Positions 1 to 8,239 of a stretch of DNA of 64,000 bases are shown here, one piece after another. The stretch covers positions 124,001-188,000 of the forward strand of contig NZ_WNKG01000008.1 in assembly GCF_010119245.1 (NCBI RefSeq). The letters run 5' to 3'. Below the pieces are notes generated by a model. It did no database searches and was not told where the DNA came from. It worked only from the letters and a program-made list of their open reading frames with translations. How positions within the stretch are numbered: the stretch's first letter is position 1; each line of letters opens with the position of its first letter. A program made the translations under genes and the position numbers. Source of the DNA: Cyclobacterium salsum. Its GTDB lineage: Bacteria; Bacteroidota; Bacteroidia; Cytophagales; Cyclobacteriaceae.

Positions 1-549
1 GCACCCATCGACGGGCAATTGACCACCGAGCAAATTGAAGTGGGGCAATCCATAAACGCCGGAGAACGCTACGGGCAAATCGATATCATCGATAAATTCA
101 AAGCCCGGGTACAAATTGATGAACTGTACCTGCCCAGGATCAATACAGGTCTGAAGGGAACCTTTACTTTTTCAGGCGAAACCTACGAACTTGAGATCGC
201 AAAGATTTATCCCAGTGTGACTGGAGGCCGGTTTGAGGTCGACATGGTGTTTACCGATGATGCCCCTTCCGGTATTCGCAGGGGGCAAACGGTCCGGATC
301 CGATTGGAGTTGGGAGAAAGCGAACAGGCGGTATTGCTGCCGACCGGCGGGTTTTACAAAGACACCGGAGGCAATTGGGTATTCGTGGTCAATGAGGAAA
401 CAGGAAAAGCGGAAAAAAGAACTATCCGCCTGGGTCGGAAAAACCCAGAGTACTACGAGGTGATCGAGGGACTCGGAGAAGGGGAAAAAGTGATTGTCAG
501 CGGCTATGAAAATTTCGGGAAAAATGAGGTTCTGAACCTGAGCCGTTAA
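1..549 (+). CDS. HlyD/MacA-type efflux periplasmic adaptor (C-terminal part, cut by left edge)
   Basis: This is the C-terminal 182 residues of a membrane-fusion (periplasmic adaptor) protein; the reading frame is open through base 1, so the true start lies outside the window. The first visible residues, APIDGQL, are the usual beginning of the second lipoyl/barrel-sandwich half (family knowledge), followed by a beta-barrel and membrane-proximal domain. Such adaptors join an inner-membrane transporter to a TolC channel. An ABC ATPase and an FtsX-type permease follow on the same strand after 90 bp, so it most likely serves a MacAB-like ABC exporter rather than an RND pump. The substrate cannot be read from sequence. 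Confidence 0.88.
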   Translation, partial: APIDGQLTTEQIEVGQSINAGERYGQIDIIDKFKARVQIDELYLPRINTGLKGTFTFSGETYELEIAKIYPSVTGGRFEVDMVFTDDAPSGIRRGQTVRIRLELGESEQAVLLPTGGFYKDTGGNWVFVVNEETGKAEKRTIRLGRKNPEYYEVIEGLGEGEKVIVSGYENFGKNEVLNLSR

Positions 550-552
550 AGA

Positions 553-639
553 AGCTAGAATGGACGGTAGCTAGTGACAATTCCCGCTATGGGAAAAGAT
601 TGAAATGGAACTTAAAGGGTATAACAAATAGCTGAAAAA
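553..639 (+). other. Spacer with a CTAG...CCGCTATGG...TTGAAA block
   Basis: This 90-bp spacer between the adaptor and the ATPase gene contains CTAG, then CCGCTATGG and TTGAAA within about 45 bases. A similar block occurs in reverse orientation at about 6580-6625. No hairpin with a U-run was seen, so the operon probably reads through. Confidence 0.3.
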
Positions 640-1338
640 ATGCAACACATTATCAAAACCAACCAATTAAAAAAGCGGTACACCACCGAAGAGGTAGAGA
701 CTACTGCCCTGGACGATATCCAAATCGAAATAAAAAAGGGAGAATTTGTCGCCATCATGGGGCCTTCCGGATGTGGCAAGTCCACCCTACTGAATATCAT
801 TGGCCTGTTGGACAATCCTGACGAAGGCGAATATTACTTTCTGGAAAAAGAAGTGGCTCATTTTTCGGAAAGGCAGCGGTCTCAGCTTAGGAAGGGAAAC
901 ATTGGGTTTGTCTTTCAGAGTTTTAACCTGATCGACGAACTCACCTGCTTTGAGAATGTGGAATTGCCTCTCCTGTACCTTAAAATCCCGGCCGAAGAAA
1001 GGAAAAAGAAGGTGGAGGAAGTATTGACCAGAATGAACATCATGCACCGGAAGAATCATTTTCCCCAACAGCTTTCCGGTGGTCAGCAGCAGCGGGTGGC
1101 CATCGCCAGGGCCATCGTGGCCAAACCGGCGGTGATCCTGGCAGATGAGCCTACCGGAAACCTGGACTCCGCCAATGGAGAAGAGGTGATGCGCCTTTTG
1201 GAAGAGCTGAACAATGAAGGGACCACCATCGTCATGGTCACCCACTCCCCTCATGACGCCAACTACGCCCACCGGATCATCAACCTTTTTGATGGCAAGG
1301 TGGTGACTGAAAACATCCGGGAACAATTTCACATTTAG
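640..1338 (+). CDS. ABC transporter ATP-binding protein, MacB/LolD type
   Basis: This is a complete 232-residue nucleotide-binding domain. Visible motifs are Walker A GPSGCGKST (41-49), the Q-loop FVFQSFNL, the signature LSGGQQQR, Walker B VILADEPTGNLDS and the H-loop VTHSPHD. The TGNLDS form of Walker B and the stand-alone domain are typical of the LolD/MacB/FtsE subfamily, which works with FtsX-type permeases by mechanotransmission rather than by moving substrate through the membrane domain. The start ATG follows a purine-rich stretch and lies 90 bp after the adaptor gene. The permease starts 12 bp downstream, so the two are co-transcribed and probably form one complex. Confidence 0.95.
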   Translation: MQHIIKTNQLKKRYTTEEVETTALDDIQIEIKKGEFVAIMGPSGCGKSTLLNIIGLLDNPDEGEYYFLEKEVAHFSERQRSQLRKGNIGFVFQSFNLIDELTCFENVELPLLYLKIPAEERKKKVEEVLTRMNIMHRKNHFPQQLSGGQQQRVAIARAIVAKPAVILADEPTGNLDSANGEEVMRLLEELNNEGTTIVMVTHSPHDANYAHRIINLFDGKVVTENIREQFHI

Positions 1339-1350
1339 GTAGGGTTTCTT

Positions 1351-3720
1351 ATGTTCAAAAACCATTTTAAAATTGCGATAAGGGGTTTTATCCGGCACAA
1401 GCTGACCTTTTTCATTAACCTGGTCGGCCTGGGACTGGGACTTTGGGCGGCCATTTTAATAGGATTGTGGGTTCAACATGAATATACCATAGACCGGGAC
1501 CTGGATGGGTCCGAACAGGTTTACCGGATCATGGAACACCAGACCTATGGCACGGAGGTATTCACCACCACTTCCACGCCTGGCATCCTGGCCAGAGAGC
1601 TGAAAGCAATATACCCTGAGGTGGAAAAGGCCGCTAATTTTTCATGGATGGAAGAAAACCTATTTCAATACGCGGATAAAAAAATCCGACTGAACGGATT
1701 TTATGCAGAAGCGGATTACCTGCACATCCAAAAGTTTGATTTGCTCTATGGGAACAGGGAAAAACTATTGATGGACAAAAGCCATATTGTATTGACGGAG
1801 GACGCAGCCAATAAACTTTTCGGGCGGACAGACGTGGAGGGAGAGACCATATTGTTGAATGATGGAATGGAGCGGGTTCCTTTCGTGGTGCAGGGTATAT
1901 TGGCAGACCTGCCTTCTACCAGCAGCGTACAATTTGATTACATTTTGCCTTATCAGCTAATGTTTGACAAACCCTTTAATGGCTGGTTACAAAATTGGGG
2001 AAGCAATGGGCCCAGCACCTTGGTAAGGTTAAGTAAGGAATCCGATCCCGGAAAATTTTCCCAAAAAATTGAAAATTTTATCAATGAGCGGAATGAAGGA
2101 AGTTCCGTTCAGCTTTTTGCCTTCCCCCAGGAGGACCTTTACTTACACGGGCAGTTTAAGGGAGGCGAGCAGGTGGCAGGAAGGTTTTCCTATGTAAAGT
2201 TGTTTGCCCTTATCGGATTTTTTATTCTGTTGATTGCTTGTATCAATTTTATGAACCTTTCTACCGCCAAGTCTCAGAAGCGGGCCAGGGAAGTAGGGGT
2301 GAGAAAAGTGGTAGGGGCAGAAAATGGGGCCTTGATGGTGCAGTTCCTGACAGAATCTATTTTTATCACCTTTTTTGCCGCCCTTATGGCACTTTTACTG
2401 GTGGAAATTTCCTTACCTGTTTTTAACGACCTTTCAGGAAAGACCACGTCGGTCCCATATGGAGAGTGGTTTTTTTGGATTCAAATGTTAGCCATTGTAA
2501 TGTTCACTGGCCTGTTGGCTGGTAGTTACCCTGCGTTTTACCTGACGGCCACCAAGGTAGTGGCTGTATTTAAAAACCATTCCAATGCCGGAAAAAACGT
2601 GGTCAGGGCCAGGAAGGGACTGGTATTGTTTCAGTTTATATTGGCCACCATCCTTATCATTTCTACCCTAGTCGTCTACCAGCAAATCAGTTTTGCCCTG
2701 CAACACAACCTTGGCTACAATAAGGAGCAATTGTTGGTGATTCCATTAGAAGGGAAATTGAGTGAAAACTTTGAGGTATTTAAAAACCAGCTTGAGCGGC
2801 TTCCGGAGGTAAAAGGCGCAAGCAGGTCCAACCATTCCTTGTTGGGAAGAAACAGAAATACCGGAAATATCCATTGGGAAGGAAAAGATCCCGATTTTAC
2901 AGCCCTTTTCGAAATTATTGAAGTGGACTACGATTTCTTAGAAACGCTGGGTATGAATCTGGTAAGGGGAGAAAGCTTTTCTCCCGAAAAAGGCGCCGAT
3001 TCCCTCCAAGGAGCCATTATCAACCAGAGGGCTTATGAATTGATTGTTCAGGATGACCCTCAGGCATTGGGCTTCAAAATTGGGGACGATATACGGGAAA
3101 TCACCGGTGTAGTGGAAAATTTTCACTTTCAAAGTTTCAGGGAACAAATAGAACCCGCAATTATTGTACTTGATCCTGAATATGCTTCCAAGGGTTTTGT
3201 CAGGGTGGAGACTGTGGATATGCAAAATACCATCGCAACTATTCAATCCATAGCCGAAACATTGAATCCTGACTATCCCTTTCAGTACAACTTTATGGAT
3301 GAAAACTATGCTAAACTTTACAGTGACGATGTGAGAATCAGGGAGCTGGCGAAGTATTTCAGCCTTTTGGCCATCCTCATTTCTTGTTTGGGTCTACTGG
3401 GCCTGTCTGCGCATATTGCGGAGCAAAAAACCAAAGAAATTGGCATTCGAAAAGTCCTGGGAGCATCCACGCTTTCGATTTTAAATGTAATCAACCGGGA
3501 GTTTATATTTATTGTCGCCCTTTCCATTTTGCTGGGTTCGGGACTGGCCTATTGGTTAATGAAAGAATGGTTGTCCGGGTATGCTTACCGGATCGATTTT
3601 GAATGGTGGATTGTTCCTTTGTCGGCCCTGGTAATCTTTTCCATCGCCTTTCTTACGGTCACCCTGCAGGCGCTGCGTGCGACAGGGACAAATGCCGTTC
3701 ATGCGCTAAAAACAGAATAA
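1351..3720 (+). CDS. ABC transporter permease, MacB/FtsX family
   Basis: This 789-residue protein has the Bacteroidota 'large permease' layout: one N-terminal membrane helix (about 20-42), a periplasmic MacB-core domain (about 45-270), three helices with an FtsX domain (about 280-410; motif KRAREVGVRKVVGA), a second single helix (about 430) with another periplasmic core domain, and a C-terminal FtsX domain (about 670-785; motif QKTKEIGIRKVLGA). It is therefore a fused tandem permease and can supply both halves of the dimer. It acts with the ATPase just upstream and the adaptor at the window edge. Substrates of this family include peptides, antimicrobials and envelope lipids; none is indicated here. 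Confidence 0.93.
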   Translation: MFKNHFKIAIRGFIRHKLTFFINLVGLGLGLWAAILIGLWVQHEYTIDRDLDGSEQVYRIMEHQTYGTEVFTTTSTPGILARELKAIYPEVEKAANFSWMEENLFQYADKKIRLNGFYAEADYLHIQKFDLLYGNREKLLMDKSHIVLTEDAANKLFGRTDVEGETILLNDGMERVPFVVQGILADLPSTSSVQFDYILPYQLMFDKPFNGWLQNWGSNGPSTLVRLSKESDPGKFSQKIENFINERNEGSSVQLFAFPQEDLYLHGQFKGGEQVAGRFSYVKLFALIGFFILLIACINFMNLSTAKSQKRAREVGVRKVVGAENGALMVQFLTESIFITFFAALMALLLVEISLPVFNDLSGKTTSVPYGEWFFWIQMLAIVMFTGLLAGSYPAFYLTATKVVAVFKNHSNAGKNVVRARKGLVLFQFILATILIISTLVVYQQISFALQHNLGYNKEQLLVIPLEGKLSENFEVFKNQLERLPEVKGASRSNHSLLGRNRNTGNIHWEGKDPDFTALFEIIEVDYDFLETLGMNLVRGESFSPEKGADSLQGAIINQRAYELIVQDDPQALGFKIGDDIREITGVVENFHFQSFREQIEPAIIVLDPEYASKGFVRVETVDMQNTIATIQSIAETLNPDYPFQYNFMDENYAKLYSDDVRIRELAKYFSLLAILISCLGLLGLSAHIAEQKTKEIGIRKVLGASTLSILNVINREFIFIVALSILLGSGLAYWLMKEWLSGYAYRIDFEWWIVPLSALVIFSIAFLTVTLQALRATGTNAVHALKTE

Positions 3721-3721
3721 A

Positions 3722-3763
3722 AAAACACCAAAGAAGGGCCAACAGTACCTTCTTTGGTGTTTT
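3722..3763. terminator. Bidirectional intrinsic terminator between permease and dodecin genes
   Basis: A perfect 16-bp inverted repeat (AAAACACCAAAGAAGG and its complement) flanks a 10-nt loop at 3738-3747. A-run on the left and T-run on the right make it work in both directions. It lies directly after the permease stop and 7 bp from the convergent dodecin stop. Confidence 0.9.
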
Positions 3764-3770
3764 GGGCTTA

Positions 3771-3974
3771 TTATTGATTGATTTCAAATGAAATTTTTGC
3801 ATTAACCCCATAGGAAACAATTTGGTTGTTTTCCACATTGGCGTTAAAATGCTTGACGTAAATGGATTTGATGTTTTTAACCGACTTCGAAGCTTCTGTT
3901 AACGCATTTTTTGTGGCATCATCAAAACTTTTTTCAGAACTGGCAATTACTTCTATCACTTTTACAATTCCCAT
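3771..3974 (-). CDS. Dodecin-family flavin/CoA-binding small protein
   Basis: This 67-residue protein matches dodecin in length and pattern: MGIVKVIEVIASSEKSF at the start, a central helix with the DATKNAL segment, then two beta strands ending SYGVNAKISFEINQ. Dodecins form hollow 12-mers that store flavin or coenzyme A. The tryptophan that stacks on flavin in characterised dodecins would fall at the IKS segment (about 35-37), and no Trp is present anywhere in this protein, so flavin binding may be weak or replaced by another ligand. It is convergent with the ABC operon across a shared terminator. Confidence 0.85.
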   Translation of the reverse strand: MGIVKVIEVIASSEKSFDDATKNALTEASKSVKNIKSIYVKHFNANVENNQIVSYGVNAKISFEINQ

Positions 3975-4104
3975 AGCGTTTCGGGTTTAACGTTAGATAT
4001 CGAAAGCCAACCTGGCCTTCATTCTAGGATAGAGTTGAGCAAACATTATGCCTTAATTTGCTTATAATTAGCCAATTAATTAATCATCAATAATCTGCTA
4101 TGGG

Positions 4105-4761
4105 TTAACTTGGCTCATTTTCCACCAATGCTAAAAACACCATGCGGTAGTCCTCGCTATCGTAATACACATACAGCCGGTTGGCCTCAATTTCGTAAGA
4201 AACAGCCTTCTCAAGACCCTGCGAATAGGCGATATGGTGGCTTTCCTCCGGAAAAATAATGGTGCCGCCTTCCGGAAAATCCCAATAGGGAAGCCCCACT
4301 TCAAATTTAATCGCTCCCTGCTCATCATAAGAAAAGCAGGAATGAAGTACTCCCAAATGGGTCCTGGTTTCTAGTTTAAATCTTCCCTGACATGCTTGAT
4401 CTTCCTCCGCCCATTTCTGATTCGTTAACTTCAGGTAAAGTGGAAAATCATATTCTTCCAGCCGATTATCGTATCCTCCCTGATAATGGGTAAGATGAGC
4501 CAATCTCGCTGTACAGGTATAGGGGTAAAAATTGCCTGTTTCCAGATGTTCAAAACCGACAAACTCCCAATCGCCTATCAGCGGTAAGGGATCTCCCTCC
4601 TGATCCAACTCAAATCCGCATATCGGATAGGCGGGATCTTCGGTAGTCTCCTCCACTTCCGTAGGCTCTTCTAATTCTTCCGGCTCTCCTGGTGAGGGGA
4701 TATCCTCAGAACACGAAAACACAAGCATCAATAAAACAAGAAAGGCAGTATTTCTTACCAT
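4105..4761 (-). CDS. Hypothetical lipoprotein
   Basis: This 218-residue protein starts with a lipoprotein signal (hydrophobic 5-16, lipobox VFSC, lipidated Cys17), followed by a linker rich in Pro and Glu (about 20-45) and a globular part containing several Cys residues (about 49, 83, 119, 137) and many aromatic residues. I do not recognise the family. The acidic/proline linker suggests an outer-membrane-anchored, possibly surface-exposed protein. The GH43 gene upstream on the same strand ends 39 bp before this start, so the two may be co-transcribed. Confidence 0.7.
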   Translation of the reverse strand: MVRNTAFLVLLMLVFSCSEDIPSPGEPEELEEPTEVEETTEDPAYPICGFELDQEGDPLPLIGDWEFVGFEHLETGNFYPYTCTARLAHLTHYQGGYDNRLEEYDFPLYLKLTNQKWAEEDQACQGRFKLETRTHLGVLHSCFSYDEQGAIKFEVGLPYWDFPEGGTIIFPEESHHIAYSQGLEKAVSYEIEANRLYVYYDSEDYRMVFLALVENEPS

Positions 4762-4800
4762 CGAACCCCTTTTTAACTAAAGAACGCTTAGTTAAGGTTA

Positions 4801-5811
4801 TTAGTATACATTGCCGCTAAATGGCTGTCCCAGGACCAGTTTATCTCCCGAATCATCCACTTCAAAAAGTTTGGGGATCCGTATGTACCGGCCATTCTCC
4901 CCTACCCGGTGGCTATGGACGGCCATCAGCAGTTGTCCCTCAAAAGTCCTGAACAACATCCCATGCCCATAGTTTGGGGGAGTGATGGGATCCTCTTCAT
5001 GTATCCAGGGACCATCCAAGGTCCCGCTTTCCGAATAGGCCAGCCCCTGGGTATAATCACCAAACACCCAGCTGGTCCAGAGCATGCCCAGCTTCCCGGT
5101 TTGGGTTTCAAACAACCAGGGCCCGTCCGTGACCTTGTTGGGAATGGTATCTCCTGCATCATTGCGCTCCCGGCTCCAGGGGGATTCACTGGCTTTGAAA
5201 AGGAGCTCGCTTTCTCCCACCGAGCCACTCAGATCGGGTTTCAATTCGATTTTTTCGATGGTCCCGTTCCAGTTTTGCAGCCACTCGTAACAGTATACCA
5301 TATAAGGTTTACCGTCTTCATCCACCCAGAAGGTTCCGTCCAGCGTCGGTTTGTCAGCAGGCAGGTAGGTCGGATCTTCCATAGGCCGATACGGTCCTTC
5401 CGCCTTATCGCTAACCAAGATATGGGAGGCCCTGCGTTCGATCACATTCCCTTTTACCGTATCGATTTTTACCTCCCGGTTGGTAAAGGTGGCAAAGTTG
5501 TAGTACTTATCCTTATAGTGGTGAAGTTCTGCAGCCCAGATCATCGGTCGGGGACCCATCCAGGAATCAGGATCGGTTTGTACTACCTGATAAGGCCCGG
5601 TCCAAAGATTCAGGTCTTTGCTTTTCCAGAGCAAGCCTCCCGTTCCGGTCATGTAGTACATGGAAGTTTCCGGATCTGACAATATACAGGGGTCGCTTAG
5701 CCTAATGGAATCCAGGGGAATATTTTCCCTGATTTCCGGCAGGCGGTTTTGGGAAAAAGCCAGAGGTTGTACGGCCAGCATAAAAAGGAATACGGCGATT
5801 AACTGTTTCAT
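4801..5811 (-). CDS. Glycoside hydrolase family 43-like secreted enzyme
   Basis: This 336-residue protein has a Sec signal (MKQLIAVFLF to about residue 20, FSQ cleavage). The ATG at 5811 was chosen because it begins the signal peptide; a longer reading frame to 5874 adds a segment with no signal character. The five-bladed beta-propeller pattern is visible: IRLSDPCI with the likely general-base Asp40, repeated SDPETSMYYMTGT and DEDGKPYMVYCYEW blades, and a TDGPW.FE strand probably bearing the general-acid Glu. GH43 enzymes remove arabinose, xylose or galactose from plant and algal polysaccharides; the exact substrate is not readable. Confidence 0.85.
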   Translation of the reverse strand: MKQLIAVFLFMLAVQPLAFSQNRLPEIRENIPLDSIRLSDPCILSDPETSMYYMTGTGGLLWKSKDLNLWTGPYQVVQTDPDSWMGPRPMIWAAELHHYKDKYYNFATFTNREVKIDTVKGNVIERRASHILVSDKAEGPYRPMEDPTYLPADKPTLDGTFWVDEDGKPYMVYCYEWLQNWNGTIEKIELKPDLSGSVGESELLFKASESPWSRERNDAGDTIPNKVTDGPWLFETQTGKLGMLWTSWVFGDYTQGLAYSESGTLDGPWIHEEDPITPPNYGHGMLFRTFEGQLLMAVHSHRVGENGRYIRIPKLFEVDDSGDKLVLGQPFSGNVY

Positions 5812-5889
5812 GGGGTTGGGTCGGTTAAGTTGAAATGCAACGTAGCAAAAAGGAAATGGCGGAATGGCTTTCAAAAAAAAGACACCAAA

Positions 5890-6447
5890 CTAACGCAAAA
5901 TAAGCACCTCGTTCACAGAAAGTTTATGCTCCATCAGGGAAATTTCCTCGCCGGGCAGGTATCGTTGGATGCTGGCATAGGTTCCTTTTTTCGGATTCGT
6001 ATGGACTTCAATCCAATTGTTACCCAGATCGATCATCCAGTATTCCGGAATGCCGTGTGAGGCATAGAGGGGCAACTTTACTTCCCTATCAAACCGAATA
6101 GACGCATCGGACACTTCGATGATGGCCAGCACATCGGCAGGAACCGGATGTGCGGAGGCATAAAAGTCCGGGCGGTACTTTAACAGGGAAATGTCCGGTT
6201 CGGGCTCATTCCTAACATCGATTTGAACTGGATTTTGAACACCGATAACTACCTTACCTTTAAACAACCCATTGAACAAGCTGGCCAATTTATTTACTAT
6301 ACCTGCGTGTTTACTTCCAATGGGGCTCATCTCGTATATTTCACCGTGTATCAGTTCCAAACGGTCATCCGGCTTAAAAATGCCCATCTCCGCCATTTTG
6401 TGGTATTCCTCTACATTGATCAACCGTTTTATTACTTCAGTTGCCAT
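5890..6447 (-). CDS. Uma2-family (DUF820) PD-(D/E)XK nuclease-like protein
   Basis: This 185-residue protein shows the Uma2 pattern: LINVEEYHKM at the start, RLELIHGEIYEMSP, then EPDISLL, VLAIIEVSD and the K in DREVKLPLYASHGIPEYWMID. These give the acidic-acidic-E-x-K arrangement of the PD-(D/E)XK fold. The family is abundant in Cyanobacteria and scattered in Bacteroidota; its cellular role is not established. No partner gene or toxin-antitoxin arrangement is evident here. Confidence 0.85.
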   Translation of the reverse strand: MATEVIKRLINVEEYHKMAEMGIFKPDDRLELIHGEIYEMSPIGSKHAGIVNKLASLFNGLFKGKVVIGVQNPVQIDVRNEPEPDISLLKYRPDFYASAHPVPADVLAIIEVSDASIRFDREVKLPLYASHGIPEYWMIDLGNNWIEVHTNPKKGTYASIQRYLPGEEISLMEHKLSVNEVLILR

Positions 6448-6793
6448 ACTATTCCGCTTATTCTATTTCTAAAGATAGTCAATTTCAGGTTTAAATGCCA
6501 GTGGGTTTGATAACGTAGCGTTTCCGCTTTTCATGAAAATTACAGACTGAAATTACTTCAAAATCAGTCACTTCGTTGCAGTTTTCAACTTCACCATAGC
6601 GGTGCTAGTTTCCAAACTGCCGGATTTTCTTGCAAGTTTAGCCTTCATAACGAAAGCCAATACATGATCCGGGTTTAACCTCTCCAAATGCCTTTTTAGA
6701 AACCCAACAAACGAATGCCTCTATGTATGAAAAAGATAATAAAAACTACCTTTTCCATACTTCCCGTAAATATTACTGAGACTTATTTCATAC
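6448..6793. other. Gene-free spacer with a possible dispersed-repeat segment
   Basis: This 346-bp spacer has no credible reading frame. On the minus strand, 6580-6625 contains GGAAACTAG, CCGCTATGG and TTGAAAAC, resembling the block at 553-620. It may be a dispersed intergenic element, but nothing else is recognisable. Confidence 0.35.
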
Positions 6794-8008
6794 TTATAAT
6801 ATCTTCCCTGTCCTTTTCCAATGTGATTTCATGTGCCATTCCCCTTCTTTGGATTTTTCCAGCCTGGCTTCCCACCTGTAAGTACCGGGCCACTGCTTGA
6901 ATACCTTACCTACGGCATACAAAATCCTCAGTGATATCTTTGTTGGCTTGGGTTTCCATCCCTTGGAAGGGACCAACACCATGAGGATACTTTCTTTATT
7001 GGCACAGATCAAATATTCTCCGGCTATCGAACCCGTAGACGGGTGGCCTTCAACCAAAAAATGTCCTTCTTGAGATGTTCCTGCCTTCACACCTTCCAAA
7101 TGGGGAAAGGCAGGATCAAACGAAAACTTGATATCGTGCACCAGGTTGTGTCTGATAAGGGATTTTAATTTAGGAAAACCGCCCTCCCACTCCAATTCCA
7201 ACGTTGTATTTTCCTGAGTAACTTGTTCTACTCCCTCGTCCACCACTTCCTGTGATAGAGGCCCATCGTAGGCCGGGTTTAAGGTAGCGATCAAAGGCTT
7301 GGGGCTGTACCTGGCAAAATACATATTCATCCAGTCCATAGGTACCGGAAGAACATCCGGCAAATGAACTTTCCCATCAATGGATACATGAAAATCAGTG
7401 TTTTTCCTCCTGACAAAATAAAAATCGTGCAGCAACACCAAAGGCATGGCGGAAGGGTTTTCGGCAGCATCCCCCATCGGAGCCAGCAGCCCAAAAGGTT
7501 TTCGCCGCTTAGGGTTGTACTCAAAGATCTTGACTTTTATGGTTCTGCCCAAAAGGTCAATGAATTGGTAATCCGCTTGCACCCCGAAATCATTTACTTC
7601 AAAAGAAGCAAGGGGCATTTCCACTTCAACCATATTGGCCAGCCCTTTGCCCACGATGTCATATTTGGCCTGGTCCAGGGTTAAAGAAGGTTGGTGATAG
7701 ACATCTACCTTTCCATCCACCCGCCAACCGATGACCAAATGCCCGCTACCGTTTTTATCATCATCGAATACCTGTGGTTCAAAGCCGATATAAAGTGAAT
7801 CGGGATCTTTTTCAAAATTGACTAATAAGAGCTTTTCCATAGGATCAATCTGAACCTTAAATGGGTTAAAAACCCAGGCCTGGGAGAACAAATTATTGTT
7901 TGAAGAAACCATAAGGACAGCAAATAAAATTAATCCTCTGAGGGCTTTCGGTAAAAAACCACATCCCCTTGAAAATAAAGTGGATAAATGCCAGATATAA
8001 CTCATCAT
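6794..8008 (-). CDS. Secreted protein of unknown function
   Basis: This 404-residue protein has a hydrophobic segment at about 24-43 ending NLFSQAW, which reads as a signal peptide preceded by an unusually long polar N-terminus; an internal Met33 start is too late to keep the signal. The rest is predicted soluble, rich in beta strands and aromatic residues, with an Asp/Lys-rich loop DDDKNG (about 79-84). No catalytic motif or family was recognised. It stands alone: its nearest same-strand neighbours lie 231 bp upstream and about 350 bp downstream. Confidence 0.7.
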   Translation of the reverse strand: MMSYIWHLSTLFSRGCGFLPKALRGLILFAVLMVSSNNNLFSQAWVFNPFKVQIDPMEKLLLVNFEKDPDSLYIGFEPQVFDDDKNGSGHLVIGWRVDGKVDVYHQPSLTLDQAKYDIVGKGLANMVEVEMPLASFEVNDFGVQADYQFIDLLGRTIKVKIFEYNPKRRKPFGLLAPMGDAAENPSAMPLVLLHDFYFVRRKNTDFHVSIDGKVHLPDVLPVPMDWMNMYFARYSPKPLIATLNPAYDGPLSQEVVDEGVEQVTQENTTLELEWEGGFPKLKSLIRHNLVHDIKFSFDPAFPHLEGVKAGTSQEGHFLVEGHPSTGSIAGEYLICANKESILMVLVPSKGWKPKPTKISLRILYAVGKVFKQWPGTYRWEARLEKSKEGEWHMKSHWKRTGKIL

Positions 8009-8239
8009 TAACGTATTAACATTGCAAATTTAGTGAGCCAGGCGTTGATCCTCTATGACTGATACCAATGAAAAATATGACATGCGTCATGGGTAGCTCT
8101 ATGCAGCCATGAATATAGCTGCCGTTTTGTCTCCTAACTGAAGGGATACTGATTCTTCCGGAGTACCGATCCCCCAGGCTGGGACCGGTTGATCCCTTTG
8201 GGGTACCATATGATCGGAAAAAATCCTCGCTGCCTGGAG

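Noticed and set aside
787-1398. 203-codon open frame opposite the ABC ATPase
   Set aside because: Antisense to Walker and signature motifs of a real ATPase; no independent evidence.
3981-4030. Words CGGGTTTAAC and CGAAAGCCAA also found near 6650-6680
   Set aside because: The shared words occur in a different order and too little sequence is alike to claim a repeat.
4909-5679. 256-codon open frame opposite the GH43 gene
   Set aside because: Antisense to a clear GH43 propeller; no recognisable motifs.
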